From: Firmicutes bacterium UBA5500
Lineage (GTDB): Bacteria > Bacillota > UBA994 > UBA5500
Length of the DNA stretch: 11,421 nt
Direction of reading: 5' to 3'
Assembly: GCA_002427055.1 (NCBI GenBank)
Contig: DIPA01000096.1
Span: 72,617-84,037, forward strand
The notes beneath the pieces are model-generated. The model was not told where the DNA came from. It searched no databases and saw nothing but the letters and a program-made list of their open reading frames with translations. The translations under genes were made by a program, and so were the position numbers. Of the stretch, positions 1-6,115 are shown piece after piece. Each line of letters opens with the position of its first letter. The stretch's first letter is position 1.

Positions 1-630
1 CTTCTGACAGGTCTTTATCGTCCGGATAGAGGACGTATTCTGGTGAATGGTATCGATTACCTGGATTTTTCGTTGAGTGACCTCAAACGGCTTTTTACCG
101 TCGTTTTTCAGGAAGTTGAACCGATTGCCGTGAGCATTGCACAGAATGTTGCGGCCGCGCTGCAGGGATTTGACCGTCAACTCGTTGAGCAATGTTTGCA
201 GCGAGCCGGTCTTTGGGAAAAAGTTGCTTCCTTACCGCAAGGCATGGATACCCAGGTGCTGAAAATCGTCGAGCCCGATGGCATCGTCTTTTCCGGCGGA
301 GAGAATCAGAAGCTGATGATCGCCCGGGCCCTCTATCGGACCGAAGCTAGAATTATGATTATGGATGAACCGACGGCGGCACTCGATGCCTTGGCGGAAG
401 AGAAGATCTATCAGGAATTCAATCAGTTGATGGAAGATAGAACAGCTATATTTATCTCGCATCGGTTGGCCAGCACACGTTTTTGTGATGAGATCATGTT
501 ACTAGACGGAGGAACCATTGCTGAGCGTGGCACACATGAAGAGTTGATGATGCAAAATGGACTCTATGCTGAAATGTTCCGTGAGCAGAGTAAGTATTAT
601 CAGCTGAAGGAGGTTGGGAGCAATGACTAA
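1..630 (+). CDS. ABC exporter half-transporter, C-terminal ATPase part (5' end outside window)
   Basis: This is the last 209 residues of an ABC transporter ATPase domain; the frame is open from base 1, so the membrane domain and the Walker A loop lie upstream of the window. Visible in order: the stretch just after Walker A (LLTGLYRPDRG), the Q-loop (TVVFQE), the ABC signature FSGGENQK, Walker B with catalytic glutamate (IMIMDEPTAALD) and the switch histidine (IFISHR). All residues needed for ATP hydrolysis that can be seen are intact. The stop codon overlaps the start of the next half-transporter by 8 nt, and that gene's ribosome binding site lies inside this one, so the two are translationally coupled. 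The two ATPase domains resemble each other (SGGE signature, DEPTAALD), which fits a heterodimeric exporter located in the cytoplasmic membrane. The substrate cannot be told from sequence. Confidence in the family is high; direction of transport is inferred from the domain fusion seen in the partner. Confidence 0.9.
   Translation, partial: LLTGLYRPDRGRILVNGIDYLDFSLSDLKRLFTVVFQEVEPIAVSIAQNVAAALQGFDRQLVEQCLQRAGLWEKVASLPQGMDTQVLKIVEPDGIVFSGGENQKLMIARALYRTEARIMIMDEPTAALDALAEEKIYQEFNQLMEDRTAIFISHRLASTRFCDEIMLLDGGTIAERGTHEELMMQNGLYAEMFREQSKYYQLKEVGSND
607..613 (+). promoter_or_regulatory. Ribosome binding site that fixes the start of the second ABC half-transporter
   Basis: AAGGAGG lies 9 nt before the ATG at 623. 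An in-frame TTG at 614 touches this motif directly and is therefore unlikely to be the start. Confidence 0.8.
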
Positions 631-2485
631 GACTAGGCAAGAAGCAACCTGTCAGCCCATGGCAAAAGGGCGGATTTTTCAAGACTTTCTTGGATTGATC
701 TGGCAGCTGCAACCGGCCATTTTCCTGTGGCTTCTGCTGGGTGCGGTGCTTGGTGCGGTACAGGTGTTGTTCACAGCTGCTATACCTAAGTGGCTGATTG
801 ATGCGTATCAGCAGGGCTATGATACCCAGCGCTTTCTGCTGCTCATCGCCTTGATTGTTTCAGGGAAGTTAGCACTCCTACAGCTAAATAAAACGATAGG
901 CAACCGCCAAGACAGGCAAAATGAATTGCTCACCCAGCAATTCGTTCTGACTTTGGCAGAGAAGATTTCTCGCATCGATTATGCTAATCTGGAAGATCCG
1001 CAACTCCTTGACCTAAAGGAGCGCGGTCAATTTGCTCTGACCAACTACGGGGCACTGCAGCAATTCTTTCTTTCAGGCATGCAAGGGGCTACCGGCATCC
1101 TGACCCTGCTGGGAGTGACTACGCTGCTAATTCGTTTTAGCTTGCCTCTGTTTCTTGTAATTTTGCTGCTGACCATTCTGTCGACTGCCCTCTCCATCGG
1201 CGCACTGGCCCAGATGCAGAAGATGATGCAGCAGCTTATCCCGATCAACCGCGTTTACAACTACTTCATTAATAAGACCTTTCGGCCTGATTTGCAGAAA
1301 GAATTCCGCATCTTTGGCATGCACCAGCTAATGGACGACCGCATCCGGGCATTAAACAATGGAACAAGCCACTGGCTATGGCGCATGCGCATGCTAGACG
1401 CTAGAACCAGTAGCGGTCAGGCAGTCCTACAATACCTTACTGCCTTCGTGGCGATGGCGTATGCAACGCTGCGTGTTCTTGGCAGAAGTGCCAGAAGTCA
1501 AATTGGAATTGGTGATTTCACTTTCTACGTCGGTATTTCCCTACAGTTTTCTAGTGCCGTTTTTAATACCGGTCAAGCGGTGTTTCAGGTCGCACAGGCG
1601 CTCGGTATGCTAGAACCTTTCGCTACCTTCATGGCGATTCCCGATAGTGCGGTGAAAAGCGGCAAGCAGGAGGTTCCCGATTTCGAAAGCCTGGTATTTT
1701 GCGACGTCTCCTTCCGCTACCCTGGAAGCGAACGCTTAGTTCTTGAGAATGTCAGCTTTGCGATCCAGAGAGGGGAACATATTTCTATTGTCGGCCTGAA
1801 CAACGCAGGCAAAACCACTATTGTCAAGTTGCTCTGTCGCCTTTTTGAGCCAGACAGTGGCGAGATCCTCTATAATGGCGTACCTATACAAGCATACGAT
1901 TACGCGCAGTACATAGCGCGCTTATCGGCGGTCTTCCAGGATTTCAAGTTCTTTCCCTTCACTTTGCGTGAAAACCTTGATCCAGCGGGGCGGTGTGACA
2001 CAGATGCTGTACTTTTCCGGGTCCTGGACGAAGCAGGCGTGGGCGACGTAGTTCGTAGTTTTCCACGACAGCTGGACAGCTATCTTGATAAGAGTTTGCG
2101 GGATGATGCTATAGAATGCTCCGGCGGAGAGAAACAGAAGCTGGCCATTGCGCGCGCCATGCTGAAGCAAAGCGATCTGCTGATTCTTGATGAGCCGACC
2201 GCAGCGCTCGACCCGCTGGCAGAAAGCGAAGTCTATCGTCATTTTTCCACCTTAACTGAGGGGAGAACCGCCATTTTCATTTCGCATCGCATGAGTTCCT
2301 CAGTCTTTTGTGACAAGATCTTGGTTATTGACCGGGGGCGGGTTGCAGCCTTTGACACCCACCAGAATCTCATGGCAGGCGATAACTTGTATCGCCGACT
2401 TTTCGAAGCTCAGGCGAAGAACTACGGGGACCGCGGGGACGTACACTTGGCTCAGGCAAATAGTGGGTCTTGCTCTGCCCTATAG
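623..2485 (+). CDS. ABC exporter half-transporter, fused membrane and ATPase domains
   Basis: A 620-residue protein, normal length for a half-transporter. Hydrophobic segments at about residues 33-54, 71-88, 155-170, 173-195 and 268-285 form the membrane domain. The ATPase domain runs from about 355 to 600: Walker A GLNNAGKT (391-398), Q-loop Q439, signature CSGGE (499-503), Walker B ending D523-E524 and switch H555. Walker A has Asn where the usual GxxGxGK pattern has its second Gly, but it still fits the looser GxxxxGK[ST] form, and the lysine is present. The start is ATG 623, 9 nt after AAGGAGG. It overlaps the partner gene by 8 nt, so a heterodimeric exporter is likely. The last 18 or so residues, after the natural-looking end LFEAQAKNYG, are encoded by a GGGGACCGCGGGGAC stretch resembling the GTCCCC repeats elsewhere in the window; this tail may be a repeat read as protein. 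Family is certain, substrate unknown; the acetyltransferase next door hints at drug or peptide export. Confidence 0.9.
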   Translation: MTKTRQEATCQPMAKGRIFQDFLGLIWQLQPAIFLWLLLGAVLGAVQVLFTAAIPKWLIDAYQQGYDTQRFLLLIALIVSGKLALLQLNKTIGNRQDRQNELLTQQFVLTLAEKISRIDYANLEDPQLLDLKERGQFALTNYGALQQFFLSGMQGATGILTLLGVTTLLIRFSLPLFLVILLLTILSTALSIGALAQMQKMMQQLIPINRVYNYFINKTFRPDLQKEFRIFGMHQLMDDRIRALNNGTSHWLWRMRMLDARTSSGQAVLQYLTAFVAMAYATLRVLGRSARSQIGIGDFTFYVGISLQFSSAVFNTGQAVFQVAQALGMLEPFATFMAIPDSAVKSGKQEVPDFESLVFCDVSFRYPGSERLVLENVSFAIQRGEHISIVGLNNAGKTTIVKLLCRLFEPDSGEILYNGVPIQAYDYAQYIARLSAVFQDFKFFPFTLRENLDPAGRCDTDAVLFRVLDEAGVGDVVRSFPRQLDSYLDKSLRDDAIECSGGEKQKLAIARAMLKQSDLLILDEPTAALDPLAESEVYRHFSTLTEGRTAIFISHRMSSSVFCDKILVIDRGRVAAFDTHQNLMAGDNLYRRLFEAQAKNYGDRGDVHLAQANSGSCSAL

Positions 2486-2540
2486 CGTGCCATTAGAAAA
2501 CTAGAAACTTGACTTATGGCAGTCGTCGAACATACTATAC

Positions 2541-2546
2541 GGGAGG
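2541..2546 (+). promoter_or_regulatory. Ribosome binding site that fixes the start of the tandem acetyltransferase
   Basis: GGGAGG lies 7 nt before the ATG at 2554. It favours this start over the in-frame TTG at 2509, which has no such motif in front of it. Confidence 0.7.
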
Positions 2547-2553
2547 CGATTTC

Positions 2554-3588
2554 ATGGAAGAACAGCGCGGCGTTCGCATACAACAGGCCACGTTATCTCA
2601 GCGTGAGCAGATTATCAGTCTGGATGAGAGTGTTATTGGCTCAAGATGCAGGGCAGAGCAGATTCGCCAGGGGGTTGCAGACGGCTTAGTCTACATAATA
2701 ACAGTCAAAGAGGAAATAGCGGCTTTTGGCCTGCTGAGCAGCCACTTCTATGGCAGACACTTTCTTGAGCTACTGATTGTCAAGCAAGAGCACCGACGTA
2801 AGGGGCTTGGCAAGATGCTGCTCCGCGTTATACAGGAACAATGCGAGACAGAAAGCTTGTTTACCTCAACCAACGCCTCGAACTTGCCAATGCAGAAACT
2901 GCTTGAGAAATGTGGTTTTGAGCGCTGTGGCTGGATTGACCAGTTGGATGAAGACGACCCAGAAATCGTTTACTGCCACCAGCTCAAGGACTTGACCAAT
3001 GTGCAGCACGATGCAGAATTGACGATAGATAGTTCGGTCCAGATCAGGCCACTGACTTGGGGGCAGCTTGGCGCGGTAAACAACAAACCTAACCAGCCGT
3101 TCTTGGTTATTGGTCGGGTGAAGGCGGCTTTTGCAGATGGCCAGTGGATGTGGACAGAAGAAATGTTCCCAACACCTTATGAAAAGCGCTATCCAGATGA
3201 ACAGCTGGATTACAGCCACTACATAAACAGCCCGGATCGGTGTGTTTTCCTAGCATATCTCGACCGCCAGTGCGTGGGCCAGATTCGCCTGAAACGGAAC
3301 TGGAACCGGTACGGCCTAATCGAGGACATTAGCGTGGCTAAGGATTACCGTAATAGGGGTATTGGCAAGCAACTGCTGGCTTCAGCTATAGAATGGGCTA
3401 AGGCCGGGGGAATGCCAGGCCTGATGTTGGAAACCCAAGACATCAACCTCGTTGCCTGTAGGTTTTATGAAAAGTGTGGCTTTCAGCTCGGAGGTGTTGA
3501 TGTCATGCTATATGGGAATCTCGCTGAGAAGAATGAGCAAGCGCTATTTTGGTACATGCAATTTGGGGCTACAAAGGGGGACATTTGA
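2554..3588 (+). CDS. Tandem GNAT acetyltransferase with streptothricin acetyltransferase-like C-terminal half
   Basis: A 344-residue protein with two GNAT domains. The N-terminal one (about 5-148) has the acetyl-CoA binding motif around residues 74-90 (V-x-x-x-x-RRKGLGKMLL) and ends with the FTSTNASNLPMQKL and CGFERCGWID segments common in small GNAT proteins. The C-terminal one (about 163-338) has its acetyl-CoA loop at 264-275 (DYRNRGIGKQLL) and shares with SatA/Sat4 streptothricin acetyltransferases, as I remember them, KRNWNRYGLIEDISV (248-261), GLMLETQDIN (289-298), ACRFYEKCGF (301-310) and the ending LFWYMQF (331-337). Sat enzymes inactivate streptothricin by acetylating its beta-lysine amino group; they are single-domain proteins of about 180 residues, so the extra N-terminal GNAT is unusual. 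It follows the exporter genes on the same strand after 68 nt and may be co-transcribed with them. The acetyltransferase assignment is firm; streptothricin as the actual substrate is a family-based inference. Confidence 0.85.
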   Translation: MEEQRGVRIQQATLSQREQIISLDESVIGSRCRAEQIRQGVADGLVYIITVKEEIAAFGLLSSHFYGRHFLELLIVKQEHRRKGLGKMLLRVIQEQCETESLFTSTNASNLPMQKLLEKCGFERCGWIDQLDEDDPEIVYCHQLKDLTNVQHDAELTIDSSVQIRPLTWGQLGAVNNKPNQPFLVIGRVKAAFADGQWMWTEEMFPTPYEKRYPDEQLDYSHYINSPDRCVFLAYLDRQCVGQIRLKRNWNRYGLIEDISVAKDYRNRGIGKQLLASAIEWAKAGGMPGLMLETQDINLVACRFYEKCGFQLGGVDVMLYGNLAEKNEQALFWYMQFGATKGDI

Positions 3589-3692
3589 TGAGCGGCGAAA
3601 TTACAGTTCGCTGTTTGCAGGAGTACATAAAGTCAGTCTACAGGAATCGGCAGCGAAAGAGCAGAGATGAGGAAGCAAGGGTTCATCCGTAA
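3588..3692 (+). pseudogene. Short coupled reading frame, possible truncated N-terminus of a MazG-like pyrophosphohydrolase
   Basis: A 34-codon frame starts on the ATG of a TGATG overlap with the acetyltransferase stop and has AAAGGGGG 7 nt upstream, so translation is likely. The peptide begins MSGEITVRCLQEYIKSVYR. From memory this resembles the first helix of MazG-like nucleotide pyrophosphohydrolases (pattern: xLQEYIKxxYxxRDxKRG), which continue into an EExxE metal site of a roughly 100-residue protein. Here the frame stops before any such site, about 24 bases ahead of the 3716 repeat, and no continuation is seen in other frames. A gene broken by rearrangement or insertion is the favoured reading; a genuine small protein of unknown role is the alternative. 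The MazG link is weak. Confidence 0.4.
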
Positions 3693-3715
3693 AGGGTGGG
3701 CCCTTGGTGCTCAGG

Positions 3716-3744
3716 GGAATTAATTGCAGGCTAAAACTCCGTCC
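3716..3744 (+). repeat. Interspersed repeat, left part (29 bp)
   Basis: These 29 bp (beginning GGAATTAATTGCAGGC and ending ACTCCGTCC) are identical to 6078-6106, in the same orientation. The second copy continues into CCCTGTCCT, whereas here the match stops abruptly at GAGACC, the first bases of the folded segment. The missing right part appears 223 bp later. Confidence 0.9.
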
Positions 3745-3967
3745 GAGACCACTGAAGAAGTCCCTCGCAGTCCAGGGGAAGGTCGTTGGTCCTGCGTAAA
3801 GCGCATTGGGGCCTCTAATAAAGGGTGCTTAGACATCGACGACTAGGAGAGGCCAACTGTTTGAGCTTAGGCGAGTTTTGGCCGCTCCCGGCGATGGCTA
3901 AGCACCTACCTCCAGTGAACTAGGCCACAAGCGCGCGAGTAGGACCACGACCTTTATCAGCAGTCTC
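3745..3967. mobile_element. 223-bp insert with terminal inverted repeats (MITE-like) inside the interspersed repeat
   Basis: The segment starts GAGACCACTGAAGAAG and ends CTTTATCAGCAGTCTC; the first 16 bases match the reverse complement of the last 16 at 12 positions, the outer five perfectly. It is flanked by AAAACTCCGTCC (3733-3744) and AAAACCCCGTCC (3968-3979), which look like an imperfect 12-bp target duplication, and an uninterrupted version of the same site exists at 6095-6115. It carries no open reading frame of useful size. These are marks of a small non-autonomous element, though 12 bp is long for a duplication and no transposase is in view. A structured RNA gene lying between repeat copies is the main alternative. 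Confidence 0.5.
3779..3954 (+). ncRNA. Long nested hairpin, candidate structured RNA
   Basis: Five helices stack into one rod. A: 3779-3793 with 3941-3954 (AAGGTCGTTGGTCCT / AGGACCACGACCTT, one bulged base). B: 3801-3814 with 3922-3934 (one bulge, one mismatch). C: 3823-3832 with 3898-3907 (10 bp, one G-U). D: 3834-3838 with 3892-3896 (5 bp). E: 3846-3856 with 3878-3888 (GGAGAGGCCAA / TTGGCCGCTCC, one mismatch). A side hairpin at about 3761-3777 sits outside helix A. I do not recognise the family: it does not match tmRNA, RNase P, SRP RNA, 6S RNA or a T-box as I know them. Since a palindrome folds on either strand, the strand is a guess based on the direction of the flanking genes. It may simply be the body of the mobile element. 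Confidence 0.4.
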
Positions 3968-3988
3968 AAAACCCCGTCCCCCTGTCCT
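3968..3988 (+). repeat. Interspersed repeat, right part (21 bp)
   Basis: AAAACCCCGTCCCCCTGTCCT matches 6095-6115 with one difference (C for T at the sixth base). Its first 12 bases repeat the end of the left part at 3733-3744, so together with 3716-3744 it makes up one whole repeat copy plus a 12-bp duplication. Confidence 0.8.
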
Positions 3989-4131
3989 GAGGTTTAGAGG
4001 TAATCATTGGAGGAATAAATGTATATATGTAGAAGTGAATATTGACTTGGCAATAGTTACGTCTGTTAGGCTGCGGCCGATGTACATACGTTTCGTTGCT
4101 AGTCAGAAAGTATAGCGAAGGAGGAAGAGGA
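3989..4131 (+). other. Leader region upstream of the nucleotidase gene
   Basis: This 143-bp stretch between the repeat and the nucleotidase start must hold that gene's promoter or leader unless it is read from further upstream. A tiny frame of eight codons (MYICRSEY) starts at 4019, 5 nt after GGAGG at 4009-4013; it may be chance. TTGACT at 4042-4047 resembles a -35 box but no good -10 box follows at the right distance. I see no riboswitch or terminator. Confidence 0.4.
4118..4124 (+). promoter_or_regulatory. Ribosome binding site that decides the nucleotidase start
   Basis: AAGGAGG lies 7 nt before the TTG at 4132, but 19 nt before the in-frame ATG at 4144 and downstream of the in-frame TTG at 4096. 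It therefore points to TTG 4132. Confidence 0.7.
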
Positions 4132-6024
4132 TTGAGAACAAGTATGCGACGGATATCTGCACTTTTCCTAACCCTGCTGTTGTTGTTAATGCCATTCCCC
4201 GGTTTACTGCAGGCAGCTGATGTAGAGTATACATACCACATTAACTGGTTGCAGCAAGAAGGGGTGCTGCTCGGTGACGCTAAGGGGTTAGAACTAGATC
4301 GAGCCATAACCACGGCGGAGGTGGCTGCTTTCTTGCAGCGCGCCCTTGACTGGAGAATACCAGCCATAACCACAGAGATTAAGGATATTCCTAAGGGTCA
4401 TTGGGCCAGAGCTGTATTGCAAACCGCTGTTACTAATGGTGCCCTGGTACCAGACAATGGTAAGGTTTACCCAGATAAGCACCTGACGGCCGCAGAAACG
4501 TGCGCTATAGCTGAGCGGGCGGGTGGTCTGAAGCTTAAGTTGACGCCTGGTGCCACTGTGAGTAGGGGACAGTTTTTGCACGCTCTAGCGGAAGCGATTA
4601 GTACCACCATTACAGTCGTGCATACCAATGATACTCACGGACGCATTTTGAGCGACCCGGCTAATAGCGTTTTCGGCTGGGAGAAGATTGCTACCCTGGT
4701 GGAGGAAGCTCGCCGCGAAAACCCCTATACGTTAATGCTTGATGCGGGCGATGCATGGCATGGCACCAACGAAGCCTTATTCTTCAAAGGTGCCTCAGTT
4801 GTAAATGCTATGAACAGTGTCGGTGTCGACGTGATGAGCTCCGGTAACCATGACTTTAATTATGGTCAGGAATGGATGCTCGAGCTAAGCAAAGATGCTG
4901 CTTTTGATCTGGTATCGGCTAACGTTTATAAGGGCGAAGGCGATGAGGCCGCCAGACTGCTTACTCCTTGGGTAATCCGCGAGTTCGGTGACTTGAAGGT
5001 GGGGATAGTTGGCCTGACAACTCCTGAAACAGTTACAGCCACGCATCCCAAAAACGTGGTCGGGTTGACCTTCGCTGATCCTCTTGAGGAAGCCAAGGCT
5101 ATTGTTGCTGAACTACGGCCCGAAGTTGATGTGCTCATAGCTCTTACCCACCTAGGTGATGCGGCTGATAGAGAGCTAGCTGAGCAGGTAGCAGGGATAG
5201 ACTTGATTGTTGGTGGTCATAGTCATACTGAGTTGCTTGAGGCAGAGCAAGTGAACGGCACCTTTGTTACCCAGAGTGGTGAATGGGGTAAGATCTTGGG
5301 CCGTGAGCAAGTGATTATTCATGAGGGCAGAGTAGTTGACGTTGTCAGCATGGCTATTCCCTACACGGAGGATGTCCCTGCATCACCTCGTACGAGCAAA
5401 CTGGCGGCTGAGGTGAGCAAGAAAGTTGAAGCGGAGTTGTCAGCCCTAGTAGGGCAGGCGCCTAAGGCTATGGATGGTGAGCGGGCTAACGTGCGTACGC
5501 GCGAAACCGACCTTGGTAACCTGATTACCGATGTCATGCGTGATGCTACTGGTGCCGATATCGCTGTTACCAATGGAGGCGGCATTCGGGCAAGCGTTGC
5601 GGCTGGTGACCTAACCGTCGCTGACATTGTAACTGTGTTGCCTTTCGAAAATACGTTGTATACCGTCCAACTAACCGGTGCACAGATCAAAGAAGCGCTT
5701 GAGCACGCTCTACGGCTCTATCCGGAGCAGAACGGCGGCTTCTTGCACGTATCTGGCTTAACACTTACCTTTGATCCAGAGAAGCCTGCTTATGAGCGGC
5801 TAGTTGAGGTAAAGGTTAACGGAGTGAAGTTAGATGATAAGGCAGTATATACTGTAGCTACCAACGACTTCCTGGCTGAAGGCGGCGATGGCTTTGAAGC
5901 ATTCGCCGCAGGAGTTGGTGGTATTGATACCGGGTTGCCACTAAAGGAAGTCTTGATTGACTACGTGAAGGCGACTGGTGTATTGCGGGGCTCTGTTGAG
6001 GGCCGTATTAAACCGACAAAATAA
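4132..6024 (+). CDS. Secreted SLH-domain 5'-nucleotidase / metallophosphoesterase
   Basis: A 630-residue exported enzyme that hydrolyses phosphate esters, probably nucleoside monophosphates or related nucleotides, at the cell surface. A signal peptide covers about residues 1-28 (MRRIS, then a leucine-rich core, likely cut after LLQA). SLH-type wall-anchoring repeats follow: end of one at 33-74, a full one at about 84-133 (GHWARAVLQTAV...), and a remnant at 140-157. The metallophosphatase domain begins at 159: N166-D167-T168-H169, D207 of AGD, GNHDF (238-242), TH (339-340) and GGHSH (361-365) supply the two-metal site. The C-terminal nucleotide-binding domain (about 440-615) has ETDLGNLITD, TNGGGIR (480-486), VLPFENTLYT and NDFLAEGGDGF (578-588). 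All metal ligands expected of the UshA/YfkN family are present. Start TTG 4132 follows an ideal ribosome binding site; ATG 4144 would remove only four residues. It has its own terminator and its nearest neighbours look unrelated, so it may be a single-gene unit, possibly supplying phosphate and nucleosides. Confidence 0.9.
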   Translation: MRTSMRRISALFLTLLLLLMPFPGLLQAADVEYTYHINWLQQEGVLLGDAKGLELDRAITTAEVAAFLQRALDWRIPAITTEIKDIPKGHWARAVLQTAVTNGALVPDNGKVYPDKHLTAAETCAIAERAGGLKLKLTPGATVSRGQFLHALAEAISTTITVVHTNDTHGRILSDPANSVFGWEKIATLVEEARRENPYTLMLDAGDAWHGTNEALFFKGASVVNAMNSVGVDVMSSGNHDFNYGQEWMLELSKDAAFDLVSANVYKGEGDEAARLLTPWVIREFGDLKVGIVGLTTPETVTATHPKNVVGLTFADPLEEAKAIVAELRPEVDVLIALTHLGDAADRELAEQVAGIDLIVGGHSHTELLEAEQVNGTFVTQSGEWGKILGREQVIIHEGRVVDVVSMAIPYTEDVPASPRTSKLAAEVSKKVEAELSALVGQAPKAMDGERANVRTRETDLGNLITDVMRDATGADIAVTNGGGIRASVAAGDLTVADIVTVLPFENTLYTVQLTGAQIKEALEHALRLYPEQNGGFLHVSGLTLTFDPEKPAYERLVEVKVNGVKLDDKAVYTVATNDFLAEGGDGFEAFAAGVGGIDTGLPLKEVLIDYVKATGVLRGSVEGRIKPTK

Positions 6025-6036
6025 CCGAAGCTATGT

Positions 6037-6076
6037 GCGAGGGCTCACCCATTGAAAGGTGAGCCCTCGCTTTTTT
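6037..6076 (+). terminator. Intrinsic terminator of the nucleotidase gene
   Basis: A perfect 13-bp stem (GCGAGGGCTCACC at 6037-6049 with its complement at 6058-6070), an 8-nt loop and six Ts at 6071-6076 begin 12 nt after the stop codon. On the minus strand no T-run follows the stem, so it should work mainly for the plus strand. Confidence 0.95.
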
Positions 6077-6077
6077 A

Positions 6078-6115
6078 GGAATTAATTGCAGGCTAAAACT
6101 CCGTCCCCCTGTCCT
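6078..6115 (+). repeat. Interspersed repeat, intact 38-bp copy
   Basis: The first 29 bp are identical to 3716-3744; the last 21 bp match 3968-3988 with one difference. It begins one base after the T-run of the nucleotidase terminator and its right end runs into the stop codon (6114-6116, minus strand) of the last importer gene. Read on the minus strand it contains GGGGGACGGAG, a form common in short interspersed repeats of Bacillota, some of which are REP-like and tied to single-strand transposases; that link is inference. No transposase gene is in view. Confidence 0.85.

Noticed and set aside
2509..2538. TTGACT and TACTAT, 18 nt apart, as a promoter for the acetyltransferase
   Set aside because: Transcription would begin at about 2545, inside the ribosome binding site at 2541-2546, so it could not serve this start well. 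Co-transcription with the exporter is simpler.
3691..3705. AAGGG-TGGG-CCCTT hairpin after the acetyltransferase operon as a terminator
   Set aside because: Only five pairs and no T-run follows.
3721..3850. Group I intron-like words (AATTGCAGG, ACGACTAG)
   Set aside because: The first word belongs to the repeat, which exists on its own at 6078; the order and pairing of a group I core are absent.
4042..4070. TTGACT as a -35 box for the nucleotidase gene
   Set aside because: At 17-18 nt spacing the next hexamer is GTTAGG or TTAGGC, a poor -10 box.
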